A stretch of DNA of 64,000 nt from JBMOUD01 sp049319665 (GTDB lineage Bacteria; Pseudomonadota; Gammaproteobacteria; Enterobacterales; Enterobacteriaceae). A model generated the notes under the pieces. It was not told the origin of the DNA, searched no databases, and was given only the letters and a program-made list of their open reading frames with translations. A program made the translations under genes and the position numbers. Below are positions 8,552 through 17,481 of the stretch, piece by piece; positions within the stretch are counted from its first letter, which is position 1, and each line of letters starts with the position of its first letter. The stretch spans positions 1 to 64,000 of the forward strand of contig NZ_JBMOUD010000012.1 in NCBI RefSeq assembly GCF_049319665.1, read 5' to 3'.

Positions 8552-9693
8552 ACGCTGGTACCCAGCGATGCCTGGCAAACGTAAAAGGTCTCTTTCAGCC
8601 CGGTTTGTGCCGAGTATTCGCTCTCGACGGCATGGCGGACGTAGTCGACAAGCTTTTCTGGAATCAGCGCCACAATACAGCCACCAAAGCCGCCGCCGGT
8701 CATGCGCACACCGCCTTGTTCTCCAATGACTGATTTGACGATGTCGACCAAGGTATCGACCGCAGGGACGGTAATATCGAAATCATCACGCATCGAAGCG
8801 TGAGAGTCGGCCATCAGTACGCCCATGGTTTTAAGGTCTCCTGCGGCCAGCGCTTTTGCCGCTGCGGTTGTGCGATCGTTCTCGCTAATAATATGGCGAG
8901 CACGCCGAGCGACAACCGCATCTAAGCCAGGTTGACGAGCGTTAAACGTTTCGATACTGACATCGCGCAGTGCTTTTACGCCAAAGAAGCGAGCAGCCTC
9001 CTCACATTGCTGACGGCGGGTATTATATTCACTATCAACCAATCCGCGTTTAACGTTGGAATTGATAATCACCACTGCGGCGTTTTTCGGCATCGAGACC
9101 GCTTTCGTTTCCAGCGATCGACAATCGATCAATAGCGCGTGATCTTGTTTACCCAGCGCCGAAATCAACTGATCCATAATCCCGCAGTTACACCCGACAA
9201 ATTGGTTCTCGGCTTCCTGACCGTTGAGTGCCAATTGCTCACCGCTTAGCGGCAGGTCATAGAGCGCCGTTAAGGCTTTGCCAACCGCGATTTCGAGCGA
9301 TGCTGAAGAGCTTAAACCCGCGCCTTGTGGCACGTTTCCGCTAATCACTAAATCTGCACCCGAAAAATCACTATTGCGCAGCAGTAAATGTTTCACTACA
9401 CCGCGCACATAATTCGCCCAAGGCTTCGTCGGATCACTGACAATCACATTATCAAGGGAGAAAATATCTTGCTGATTATCATAATCGGCGGCGATAACCC
9501 GGATACTGCGATCGTTACGCTGAGCGCAGGCGATTACCGTTTCGTAATCAATGGCGCATGGCAGGACAAAGCCATCGTTATAGTCAGTATGCTCGCCAAT
9601 GAGATTGACGCGTCCCGGGGCTCTGACGGCGATGGTTGCGGGATAACCGAAGCTCTGTTCAAAAATTTCCAGGGCGTTATCTTTTATTGTCAT
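8545..9693 (-). CDS. galK: Galactokinase
   Basis: 382 residues (E. coli 382). It phosphorylates galactose to galactose-1-phosphate in the Leloir pathway. GHMP-kinase motifs are present: the galactokinase signature GRVNLIGEHTDYN near 27-39 and the ATP-binding GAGLSSSASLE near 124-134. The GGFGGC loop is near 338-343. The start codon shares one base with the galT stop codon (TAATG). Confidence 0.97.
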   Translation of the reverse strand: MTIKDNALEIFEQSFGYPATIAVRAPGRVNLIGEHTDYNDGFVLPCAIDYETVIACAQRNDRSIRVIAADYDNQQDIFSLDNVIVSDPTKPWANYVRGVVKHLLLRNSDFSGADLVISGNVPQGAGLSSSASLEIAVGKALTALYDLPLSGEQLALNGQEAENQFVGCNCGIMDQLISALGKQDHALLIDCRSLETKAVSMPKNAAVVIINSNVKRGLVDSEYNTRRQQCEEAARFFGVKALRDVSIETFNARQPGLDAVVARRARHIISENDRTTAAAKALAAGDLKTMGVLMADSHASMRDDFDITVPAVDTLVDIVKSVIGEQGGVRMTGGGFGGCIVALIPEKLVDYVRHAVESEYSAQTGLKETFYVCQASLGTSVC

Positions 9694-10742
9694 TATTTCA
9701 CTCCGGCTTCAAGGTAATGAACATCACTTAACGCACGTAAACGTTCGGCTGCTTGTTCTGCGGTTAAATCGCGTTGCGTCTCGGCCAGCATTTCATAGCC
9801 AACCATAAATTTACGCACCGTTGCTGAGCGTAGCAGCGGCGGATAGAAATGAGCATGTAGCTGCCAGTGGCGTTGGTCGCCCTCAACAAAAGGCGCGCCG
9901 TGCCAGCCCATAGAGTAGGGGAAGGAACACTGGAACAGGTTGTCATAGCGGCTGGTCAGTTTTTTCAGCGCTATGGCTAAATCACTGCGCTGCGCAGTTG
10001 ACAGCTCGGTGATGCGTTGTACTTGTGCTTTAGGCAGTAGCAACGTTTCAAACGGCCAAGCCGCCCAGTAAGGTACCACTGCCAGCCAATGCTCGGTTTC
10101 GACCACTGTGCGGCTGCCGTCGGCTAATTCTCGCTGCACATAATCAACTAGCATCGGACTACCGTACTTTTCGAGGTAATGACGTTGCAGACGGTCTTCG
10201 CGTTCGGCTTCATTCGGCAAAAAGCTGTTGGCCCAGATTTGACCGTGCGGATGCGGGTTAGAGCAGCCCATTGCCGCGCCTTTATTCTCGAATATCTGCA
10301 CCCAAGGATACGTCGCGCCCAGCTCCGTACTTTGCTGTTGCCAGGTGACAACGATTTGCTCAAGCGCAGCAAGTGAAAGTTGCGGCAGCGTTTTGCTGTG
10401 ATCGGGAGAAAAACAGATCACCCGGCTGGTGCCACGCGCGCTTTGGCAACGCATCAGTGGATCGTCGCTTTCAGGGGCAAAAGGAGTATCGGGCATCAGC
10501 GCGGCAAAATCATTGGTGAACACGAATGTTCCCTGATAATCAGGATTCACATCACCGGTTACCCGCTTATTGCCGGGGCACAAAAAGCAATCAGGAGAGT
10601 GCTGAGGCAAGGATTCTTGTGAGGGTGTTTCTTGTTGCCCTTGCCACGGGCGTTTGGCCCGGTGCGGACTAACCATAACCCACTGGTCGGTTAAAGGATT
10701 ATAGCGGCGATGAGGGTGATCAATCGGGTTAAACTCAGACAT
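9693..10742 (-). CDS. galT: Galactose-1-phosphate uridylyltransferase
   Basis: 349 residues (E. coli 348). It transfers UMP between UDP-glucose and galactose-1-phosphate through a uridylylated histidine. The active-site His-Pro-His is in CSNPHPHGQIW near residues 160-170. Zinc-type ligands fit the CFLCPGNKR block near 52-60. AAGGAAA precedes the ATG. It is separated from galE by 121 bp, more than in E. coli. Confidence 0.97.
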   Translation of the reverse strand: MSEFNPIDHPHRRYNPLTDQWVMVSPHRAKRPWQGQQETPSQESLPQHSPDCFLCPGNKRVTGDVNPDYQGTFVFTNDFAALMPDTPFAPESDDPLMRCQSARGTSRVICFSPDHSKTLPQLSLAALEQIVVTWQQQSTELGATYPWVQIFENKGAAMGCSNPHPHGQIWANSFLPNEAEREDRLQRHYLEKYGSPMLVDYVQRELADGSRTVVETEHWLAVVPYWAAWPFETLLLPKAQVQRITELSTAQRSDLAIALKKLTSRYDNLFQCSFPYSMGWHGAPFVEGDQRHWQLHAHFYPPLLRSATVRKFMVGYEMLAETQRDLTAEQAAERLRALSDVHYLEAGVK

Positions 10743-10787
10743 ACGATTTCCTTACTACGACAGGCTAGGCTGTTTGCCATTTTGAAT

Positions 10788-10821
10788 CAGGGATGCGTTC
10801 AGGTTGTTGCGCGCATCCCAT
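10788..10821 (-). other. Hairpin in the galE-galT spacer
   Basis: GGGATGCG (10790-10797) and CGCATCCC (10812-10819) form an 8-bp stem within the 121-bp galE-galT gap. No T run follows in the leftward direction, so it is probably not an intrinsic terminator; it could be an RNA stability or processing site. Confidence 0.4.
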
Positions 10822-10863
10822 GTCCAAATTGACGGCACTAATACATGCCTTTTGGTGCAGTTT

Positions 10864-11880
10864 TTAGTCTGGATATCCTTGCGGATTCTTCGACTGCCAC
10901 AACCAAGTATCTTTGGTGATATCTTCGAGCGAACGACTCACGCGCCAATTGAGTTCATTAGCGGCTTTAGTCGGTTCGGCCCAGTAAGCGGGTAAATCCC
11001 CTTCGCGGCGTGGGGCAAAATGGTAGTTAACGGATTTTCCGCAGGCTTCGCTGAAGGCATTAACGACTTGCAGCACGCTTTTACCCACGCCCGCGCCTAA
11101 ATTATAAATATGCACGCCTGGCTTGTTGTGTAACGTTTTCATTGCCGCCAAGTGGCCATCTGCCAGATCGACCACATGAATATAGTCGCGAATGGCAGTA
11201 CCATCTTCGGTAGGGTAGTCATTACCAAATATAGACAGCGACTCGCGGCGGCCAACGGCAACCTGTGCGATAAACGGCATCAGATTATTAGGAATGCCTT
11301 GCGGGTCTTCGCCCATTAAGCCGGAAGGATGCGCCCCGACCGGGTTGAAATAGCGCAGCAATGATATGCACCAATCTGGCTCGGCGCGGTGTAAATCTTG
11401 CAGGATTTGTTCAACCATCAGCTTACTGCGGCCATAAGGGCTGGACGGTGTTCCGGTTGGGAAACTTTCGACATAAGGGACTTTCGGCTGGTCGCCATAG
11501 ACTGTAGCGGACGAGCTGAAAATGAGGTTCTTCACGCCAGCAGCGCGCATCGCTTCAACCAGCACTAACGAGCCGTAAACGTTATTATCATAATATTCCA
11601 ACGGCTTATTCACTGATTCACCAACGGCTTTCAAGCCGGCGAAGTGAATCACAGAATGAATATCATACTGGCCGAAGATCTGATCCAACAGCGCGCGATC
11701 GCGAATATCACCTTTAAACAGCACTGGTGTTTTGCCCGTCAAAGTCTCAATACGCTCCAGCACGCTGGCTTTACTGTTGCACAGATTATCCAAAATAATC
11801 GGCGTAAAGCCGGCATGAATCAGCTGCACACAAGTATGGCTGCCAATATAACCGCTACCGCCTGTCACTAAGACGTACAT
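10864..11880 (-). CDS. galE: UDP-glucose 4-epimerase
   Basis: 338 residues from the ATG at 11880, identical in length to E. coli GalE and preceded by AAGGGA. The upstream frame extension to 11919 is discarded. It converts UDP-galactose to UDP-glucose with tightly bound NAD. The Rossmann motif TGGSGYIGSH lies near residues 6-15, the catalytic Ser in FSSSATVYG near 121-129, and the Tyr-Lys pair in SPYGRSK near 146-152. It is the first gene of galETKM. Confidence 0.97.
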   Translation of the reverse strand: MYVLVTGGSGYIGSHTCVQLIHAGFTPIILDNLCNSKASVLERIETLTGKTPVLFKGDIRDRALLDQIFGQYDIHSVIHFAGLKAVGESVNKPLEYYDNNVYGSLVLVEAMRAAGVKNLIFSSSATVYGDQPKVPYVESFPTGTPSSPYGRSKLMVEQILQDLHRAEPDWCISLLRYFNPVGAHPSGLMGEDPQGIPNNLMPFIAQVAVGRRESLSIFGNDYPTEDGTAIRDYIHVVDLADGHLAAMKTLHNKPGVHIYNLGAGVGKSVLQVVNAFSEACGKSVNYHFAPRREGDLPAYWAEPTKAANELNWRVSRSLEDITKDTWLWQSKNPQGYPD

Positions 11881-11956
11881 ATAAAATCCCTTCTCGCTAT
11901 GATTTGATAAAAATAACACTCTCTTTGGATAAAAATAGTGATCTGATTAAAACATT

Positions 11957-11972
11957 ATGAAATCGATTACAT
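11957..11972. promoter_or_regulatory. GalR/GalS-type operator, promoter-proximal
   Basis: ATGAAATCGATTACAT is a near-perfect palindrome around CGAT and fits the GalR/GalS consensus GTGTAANCGNTTACAC. It lies 77 bp before the galE start and pairs with a second site 98 bp upstream. Confidence 0.75.
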
Positions 11973-12054
11973 GATATTTTTTGTCCTTTAGTGCAGATTT
12001 CGCCTAGTTTTTCTGAGATGGGAATATGTTGAATAGGGCGATTAGAATATTATT

Positions 12055-12070
12055 ATGTAATCGATTACAC
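12055..12070. promoter_or_regulatory. GalR/GalS-type operator, distal
   Basis: ATGTAATCGATTACAC departs from perfect dyad symmetry at one end only and fits the GalR/GalS consensus. With the proximal operator it brackets an 80-bp stretch likely to hold the gal promoter, the arrangement used for repression looping in E. coli. Confidence 0.8.
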
Positions 12071-12499
12071 TTGGTTTGGCAATACTGCCATGGCACAGTT
12101 TTGTACGATCTGAAAAAGCGCTGTGGGCCTCTGAAACCTTGAATATTTTGCTATGCCCAATGCCGCTGATAATGTGACGGCGTTAGGTACACTGACCAAG
12201 CCAGATACGCAGCACTCTGGCTCAGCCACGCCGAGTGATTTCAGGGTGTCATCTTTGATATCCGACTCGCGCCGTTTTCGTGGCGTCGCAAATTTCATCT
12301 TGATTGAGTGACCATTTGCGGATACCAACCACCGAAAAAATATTTCCTGCGCCTTACTTTTTGATGCGTATTTGAGCAATTTTGACCATTTTAAAATGGC
12401 GGAAATGGTCAAATAACAAACAGTGACGGCATTTTTTTGAACATCAGAAAGCGCTTATGAATTTGCGAAAAACAGTTAGCGAACTCAGCTTTTGACCTT
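12071..12499. other. Intergenic stretch upstream of the gal control region
   Basis: A leftward 115-codon frame (12065-12412) lies here. It has no recognisable domain or signal peptide, and its 3' end runs into the distal GalR operator, so it is not called as a gene. Nothing else was recognised apart from AT-rich DNA next to the repeat element at 12500. Confidence 0.4.
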
Positions 12500-12765
12500 A
12501 AAAAAACCAGCAAGGCGCACTCAAAATAACGCTGAGCGAGAGGTGAGAAACGGCGACATCTTTACCGAGCCGGTCCGAATCCCGAGCGAAGGCAGGCCAA
12601 AGGCCCGTTATTTGCGCCTATCACCGCGCTACCTGAAACAAGCTGTCCGCAAAACGAGAAGTAAAAATGTGGAAAAGACGTGGGATTGCAAAGGGAGACG
12701 TCCTTCTCCCTTTGCTCGGTTTCGGCACAAATACCGCATTGAGCGCTACACCTAGAAAACCGAAA
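12500..12765 (+). repeat. Dispersed structured repeat, copy A
   Basis: Begins with GGCGCACTCAAAAT and shares blocks with copies B and C (ACATCTTTACCG, CCGAG-AAGG, TTTGCGCC, ACCTGAAAC). It carries a strong hairpin at 12688-12715: arms GCAAAGGGAGA and TCTCCCTTTGC with loop CGTCCT, preceded by GGGATT and followed by TCGGTTTCGG. The other copies have different arm sequences that still pair. No coding potential fits the conserved blocks. Confidence 0.8.
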
Positions 12766-12845
12766 TATTTGCCATTCAAACCTTTTAAAGGCTTTTTAAA
12801 GCCTTAAAATTTAATAAGCCATTCTGGCTAGAAGAAAACCCCAAG

Positions 12846-14321
12846 CTAGGTTCGTAGCACATCCTGCTGATATGAATAAATATCCCCATCAGCAATAAAG
12901 CTCAGCCTGTGGCTGATGCATTCCGGCGCATCTTCCGCGTGGTGCGACACAAACAGCAATTGCGTTTCGCCTTCACCAATCAACACATCGACAAAGCGCC
13001 GCACGAGCTGGCGGTTAAGCGGGTCTAAACCTTGCAAAGGTTCATCCAGAATCAACAGAGCAGGGTGTTTTACTAGTGCCCGGGCGATCAGCGCCAAACG
13101 CTGTTGCCCCCATGACAGGCTGTGGAACGGCGTATCCGCGGTGCTGCCGCCAAGACCAAGTAACTCTAGCCACTGTTGCGTAAGTTTTTGCTGACGGTCG
13201 GAGACCGCCTGATAGATACCAATCGAATCAAAAAAACCTGACAAAATAACGTTACGCACGCTAGAGCTGACGCGATAGTCCAAATGCAGGCTGCTGCTGA
13301 CATAACCAATATGGCGCTTGATATCCCAAATAGTTTCACCGCTGCCGCGACGACGGCCAAATAGCGTTAAATCGTTACTGTAACCCTGAGCGTGATCGCC
13401 GGTAATCAAACTGAGTAAGGTTGATTTACCCGCACCATTAGGCCCAACAATTTGCCAGTGCTGGCCAGGATCAACCTGCCAGGTAAGGCCATGTAAGATA
13501 GGCTTATCATCGTATTGCACGACGCCATTACGCAAAATAATCAGCGGCTGATCGGCAGGAAGCGTAGCGCGTTGGCTAGGATCTTCCGGTTCAGGCAACG
13601 CCATGCCGCTGAGATTTTCGCTGTGGGCCAGTTGGGCAACCAGAGCGTCGGCTAAGACTTGCTTACGTGGACCAACGGATACTAATGAACAATCGGCCAG
13701 TACGCCAACGTGCTCGACAAATTCAGGAATATCATCAAAACGATTAAGTACCAGCACCAGCGTTTGCCCTTGCTGCGACAAGGTAGCCAGTAGTTCGGCC
13801 AACTGAGCGCGTGCGTTAACATCTAAACCGTCAAAAGGCTCGTCGAGGATTAACAAGTCAGGTTGTTGCATCAGCACCTGGCACAGCAGCGTCTTGCGTG
13901 TTTCGCCGGTCGACAGGTACTTAAAGCGGCGGCTTAGTAGTTTGCTGATGCCAAACTGCGCGGCTAATTGCTCACAACGCTGTGCGTCTTTCACCTGTTC
14001 CTGAATAATTTCCGCAGTGGTGCGGCCGGTATCATCTTCATCGGCGCTAAGCAAATCGGTGTTATTACGCTGCCATTCATCGGCAACTAATTTTTGTAGT
14101 TGCTCAAAGGAGAGGCGCACCACATGTTGAAAGCTGCACTCGCGTTGCCCGTTGAGCTCGACCAGCTCACCGGCCAAAGCTCTGGCGAGCGCCGATTTTC
14201 CGCTGCCGTTGGCACCGACAAAAGCCCAGGACGCAGATTGCTCAATCTTCAAATCCGCCAACGTGAGCGTTTTCGTATCGCTCAGACGGAAAATGCCTTG
14301 CGAGATTTGTAATGATGACAT
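12846..14321 (-). CDS. modF: Molybdate-associated tandem ABC ATPase ModF
   Basis: 491 residues (E. coli 490) with two ABC ATPase domains. Walker A motifs are GANGSGKS near 36-43 and GPNGAGKS near 290-297; signature motifs are LSTGETRK near 136-143 and LSWGQQRL near 401-408. LILDEP occurs in each half. ModF has no membrane subunit of its own, and its exact role in molybdenum metabolism is not established. It is followed downstream by the repeat and gal region; an ERIC element separates it from modE. Confidence 0.95.
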   Translation of the reverse strand: MSSLQISQGIFRLSDTKTLTLADLKIEQSASWAFVGANGSGKSALARALAGELVELNGQRECSFQHVVRLSFEQLQKLVADEWQRNNTDLLSADEDDTGRTTAEIIQEQVKDAQRCEQLAAQFGISKLLSRRFKYLSTGETRKTLLCQVLMQQPDLLILDEPFDGLDVNARAQLAELLATLSQQGQTLVLVLNRFDDIPEFVEHVGVLADCSLVSVGPRKQVLADALVAQLAHSENLSGMALPEPEDPSQRATLPADQPLIILRNGVVQYDDKPILHGLTWQVDPGQHWQIVGPNGAGKSTLLSLITGDHAQGYSNDLTLFGRRRGSGETIWDIKRHIGYVSSSLHLDYRVSSSVRNVILSGFFDSIGIYQAVSDRQQKLTQQWLELLGLGGSTADTPFHSLSWGQQRLALIARALVKHPALLILDEPLQGLDPLNRQLVRRFVDVLIGEGETQLLFVSHHAEDAPECISHRLSFIADGDIYSYQQDVLRT

Positions 14322-14356
14322 TGGGTTCCCTTAATAAGATGCTGCGACGCACAATG

Positions 14357-14461
14357 TATACCCATCATAATTGACGTTATTTCTGCGTTAACTTACCCGA
14401 GTAAGCTCATCGAAACGCGCTCGCTTGCCGGCTAGAGGCAACGCCAATTATTTTGGGTATA
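14357..14461. repeat. ERIC (IRU) element, internally shortened
   Basis: Bounded by TATACCC and GGGTATA, with the conserved central GAGTAAGCTCATCG and GCTTGCCG blocks. At 105 bp it is about 20 bp shorter than the usual 127 bp. It lies between modF and modE. Confidence 0.85.
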
Positions 14462-14572
14462 AGATATCTAATGATGAGTTTCTTAGGGGTAAGCCCAACC
14501 CCCCGTCATGTCAATTGACAAATCTGCAAACTATTAACGCTTAAAATGCAAGATATTGAATATAATTGATTT

Positions 14573-15349
14573 TTAGCATAGAGAGGCGATAATTACGCTA
14601 TCGGCGGCAAAGCTGGCGTAAACCTTCTGTCCACTTGCCAACATATGCATCTCACCGTTGGCAACCGTTGCGCACAGTTGTTGCCCGTCTTGTAACGCGA
14701 GCATGACTTCACTGTTATCTTGCCCGCGCTCAATACTGATGATTTCACTTTCCAATACGTTGTCTTCCTGGCAAGGAGAAGTGTTAAGCGCTACCCACGG
14801 CGCTTTGATCAGCACCAATACTTCTTTGCCCGGAGATAGCTGCAAACGGTTGGCGCTTTGTTCTGTGATGGCAGCGCGTAGCCGCGTTTTACCATCGGCC
14901 AGTAAGACGTCAATATGCTGCTGAACGTGCTGATGATCGCGCTCGATGACCGTACCAAATAACTGATTACGCGCGCTGGTTTGCAGAGAAAACCGAGAAA
15001 TCGCCGCCAGTAAACTGTCGAGCGGCAGATTATCGTCTTTAAGTACATCGAAAGCTTTCTGTTGAATCTGCTCCAGCAGGTCGTAGAGCTGTAGGAGGCG
15101 TTCGCCATAATGGGTAAGTAACGCGCCGCCACCGCCTTTCCCCCCGGTGTTACGTTCAACCAACAGGCTATCAGCTAACTGGTTCATCTCATTAATCGCA
15201 TCCCAGGCGCTTTTATAGCTGATGCCAGCTAACTTCGCGCCCTGGCTGATAGAGCCTGTGATTTTAATCTGCTTGAGCAGTTCGATACGGCGAGGATCGG
15301 CAAACAGGCGTTGCTGAAGTTTGAGCGTTAACAGAATCTCAGCTTGCAT
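14573..15349 (-). CDS. modE: Molybdate-responsive transcriptional regulator ModE
   Basis: 258 residues (E. coli 262). An N-terminal winged helix (residues about 20-90, with the LysR-like SISQGAKLAGISYKSAWDAI) is followed by two Mop domains that bind molybdate (about 125-190 and 196-258). Molybdate-bound ModE represses modABC and activates some Mo-enzyme and moa genes. It is divergent from acrZ-modABC, and its likely binding site precedes modA. A 12-bp palindrome, TGTCAATTGACA (14509-14520), lies downstream. Confidence 0.95.
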   Translation of the reverse strand: MQAEILLTLKLQQRLFADPRRIELLKQIKITGSISQGAKLAGISYKSAWDAINEMNQLADSLLVERNTGGKGGGGALLTHYGERLLQLYDLLEQIQQKAFDVLKDDNLPLDSLLAAISRFSLQTSARNQLFGTVIERDHQHVQQHIDVLLADGKTRLRAAITEQSANRLQLSPGKEVLVLIKAPWVALNTSPCQEDNVLESEIISIERGQDNSEVMLALQDGQQLCATVANGEMHMLASGQKVYASFAADSVIIASLC

Positions 15350-15636
15350 AACGATAAATTCCTACAAGAATGTGGCGTTAGGTTGCTACAGCACTGCATC
15401 AACCTCCATCACTATATTGTCGCCGATCCCTGATGCTTCTCAAACCCGCTAACGGTTATTTATCTGTATCTAGCCGTGATACTCAGCATCGCTGGTCTAT
15501 TAGCGGCTTTTAAAATTTATTGGTTATAATCCGTGGTTAAAAGCTAAAGTAATTCCGTTCCGACACTGCTAGTATTAGCAGCAGATTATCCATTTACGCT
15601 GCCACTATCGCGTTTTCCTACAGCAGAGAGGCTAAC

Positions 15637-15795
15637 ATGCTGGAAATATTAGAAAGTTTAATTTTCGCCGTTATCATGGTTCCTATTTTCATTGCCATAA
15701 TGCTTGGGCTGATCTACGGTCTCGGAGGCTTGTTCAACGTGATCTCTCACATTGGCGGCTCTAAAAAGTCTCGCCAGCAACAAGCGCAGTCATAA
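15637..15795 (+). CDS. acrZ: AcrZ, small membrane subunit of the AcrAB-TolC pump
   Basis: A 52-residue protein, MLEILESLIF at its start, then one membrane helix (about 8-30) containing AVIMVPIFIAIMLGLIYGLG and a basic, Gln-rich tail. It matches E. coli AcrZ (49 residues, formerly YbhT) in sequence and in its place between modE and modA. AcrZ binds AcrB in the inner membrane and modifies export of some antibiotics. AGAG precedes the start at about 10 bp. The C-terminal tail is three residues longer. Confidence 0.93.
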   Translation: MLEILESLIFAVIMVPIFIAIMLGLIYGLGGLFNVISHIGGSKKSRQQQAQS

Positions 15796-15959
15796 ATACG
15801 CCGTCGCAGCAATATTGTTGCTGAGCGTTAAATGCTGCTAAATGAATGCGAAAGAAAAGCCTGGCCAATGTGTCAGGCTTTTCTTTTTATGCGCTAACGC
15901 AAATACCATCAACTTCCCAGCCTGTTTGCCGATAAAGATAATGACATCGCCTTTTTACA

Positions 15960-15983
15960 CGCTATATTTACGACTATATAACG
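15960..15983 (+). promoter_or_regulatory. ModE operator upstream of modA
   Basis: The inverted half sites CGCTATAT (15960-15967) and TATATAACG (15975-15983), separated by 7 nt, fit the ModE consensus of paired TATA-type half sites ending in CG. It lies 20 bp before the modA start, where repression would be expected. Confidence 0.8.
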
Positions 15984-16003
15984 CCATCATAAAAGGGAAA
16001 GTA

Positions 16004-16792
16004 ATGAGAAATATTCGAGTGAAAAGCAAGCCGTTGGCAGGATATTTAACGGCGGTCGTTCTGGCGATTGGTATTAGCCAGCAGGCGCAGGCGGCGGAGC
16101 AGGTTACCGTATTTGCCGCCGCATCGCTGACTAATGCGATTAATGATATTGCCAAGCAATATCAGCAGGAGAAAGAGGTAAAAATCGTCTCATCCTTTGC
16201 CTCTTCATCAACACTGGCCCGCCAAATTGATCAAGGTGCACCGGCCGATCTCTTTATCTCTGCCGATCAACAGTGGATGGATTACACCGTTGGTAAGCAG
16301 CTAATGGTTGATAATACTCGCTACACGTTATTGGGTAATGAGTTGGTGCTGATTACCGAAGCCAACAGTAAGCAGGAAAAAATCAACATTACTGAGCAAA
16401 CGCCGTGGGCGTCATTGTTGGCAAATGGCCGTTTAGCGGTTGGCGACCCCGATCATGTTCCTGCGGGGATTTATGCTAAAGAGGCGCTGCAAAAACTCGG
16501 TGCTTGGACAGTCGTTGAACCAAAACTGGCCCGTGCCAGTGACGTTCGTGCCGCAATGGCGCTGGTAGAACGTGACGAAGCGCCGCTGGGCATTGTTTAC
16601 GGTTCTGATGCGATTGCCAGTAAAAAAGTGAAGGTTGTCGGCGTATTCCCAGAAACAAGTCATAAGCCTGTGGAATATCCAATAGCTATTGTTAAAGGAC
16701 ATGAAAATCCTGCGGTGAGCGCATTTTATGATTATCTAAAAGGCCCGAAAGCTGCAGAAATTTTTAAACATTATGGATTTACGCCACGCTGA
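16004..16792 (+). CDS. modA: Molybdate ABC transporter, periplasmic binding protein
   Basis: 262 residues from the ATG at 16004 (AAAAGGGA upstream); in-frame codons back to 15842 run across the ModE operator and are rejected. The signal peptide ends near AQA-AEQ (about residue 30). The mature protein begins VTVFAAASLT, the ModA signature with oxyanion-binding serines. SSFASSSTLARQI and GIVYGSDA are further family blocks. It delivers molybdate or tungstate to ModBC. The stop overlaps the modB start by one base. Confidence 0.95.
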   Translation: MRNIRVKSKPLAGYLTAVVLAIGISQQAQAAEQVTVFAAASLTNAINDIAKQYQQEKEVKIVSSFASSSTLARQIDQGAPADLFISADQQWMDYTVGKQLMVDNTRYTLLGNELVLITEANSKQEKINITEQTPWASLLANGRLAVGDPDHVPAGIYAKEALQKLGAWTVVEPKLARASDVRAAMALVERDEAPLGIVYGSDAIASKKVKVVGVFPETSHKPVEYPIAIVKGHENPAVSAFYDYLKGPKAAEIFKHYGFTPR

Positions 16793-17481
16793 TGATGTTA
16801 AGTGACGTTGAATGGCAGGCTGTTCTTCTCAGCCTGCAAGTTTCTACCCTTGCTGTAATTTGTAGCCTGCCGTTCGGCATTGCTATGGCATGGATTTTGG
16901 CCCGCTGCCAATTCCCCGGAAAATCTCTGCTCGACAGCATTATTCATTTGCCACTGGTGTTGCCACCGGTGGTAATTGGTTATTTGTTGCTGGTGGTGAT
17001 GGGGCGCAGGGGATTTATCGGTGAATGGCTCTATAACTGGTTTGGTTTCAGCTTTAGCTTTAGTTGGCGCGGTGCGGCACTTGCCTCGGCGGTGGTGGCA
17101 TTCCCCTTAATGGTTCGCGCTATTCGCCTGTCATTAGAAGCCGTCGATAAACGCCTGGAACTGGCTGCGAAAACCTTGGGCGCTTCACCATGGCGAGTTT
17201 TTGCCACCATTACGCTGCCGCTTTCATTGCCGGGCGTTATTGTGGGTATTGTACTGGCCTTTGCCCGTTCACTGGGCGAGTTCGGTGCGACCATCACTTT
17301 TGTTTCTAATATTCCCGGTGAGACGCGGACCATCCCGCTGGCAATGTACACCTTGATTGAGACCCCCGGCGCAGAAGGGGCAGCGGCCCGGCTCTGCGTT
17401 TTGGCGATTATCCTGTCGCTGGCAGCACTATTGCTGTCTGACTGGTTGGCAAAACGCAGTCGTCAAAGGTTGGGGGGCTGA
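16792..17481 (+). CDS. modB: Molybdate ABC transporter permease
   Basis: 229 residues, the same as E. coli ModB, with about five membrane helices. The EAA loop that contacts the ATPase is visible (AAKTLGASPWRVFATI near 126-141, then LPLSLPGV). It is translationally coupled at both ends: its ATG overlaps the modA stop and its stop overlaps the modC start. Confidence 0.96.
   Translation: MMLSDVEWQAVLLSLQVSTLAVICSLPFGIAMAWILARCQFPGKSLLDSIIHLPLVLPPVVIGYLLLVVMGRRGFIGEWLYNWFGFSFSFSWRGAALASAVVAFPLMVRAIRLSLEAVDKRLELAAKTLGASPWRVFATITLPLSLPGVIVGIVLAFARSLGEFGATITFVSNIPGETRTIPLAMYTLIETPGAEGAAARLCVLAIILSLAALLLSDWLAKRSRQRLGG

Noticed and set aside
12065..12412. Leftward 115-codon frame between gal and the repeat
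   Set aside because: No domain, signal peptide or ribosome site, and its 3' end lies in the GalR operator; most likely a chance frame.
12492..12755. Rightward 87-codon frame covering repeat copy A
   Set aside because: It follows the repeat element, whose conservation between copies is structural and not codon-based.
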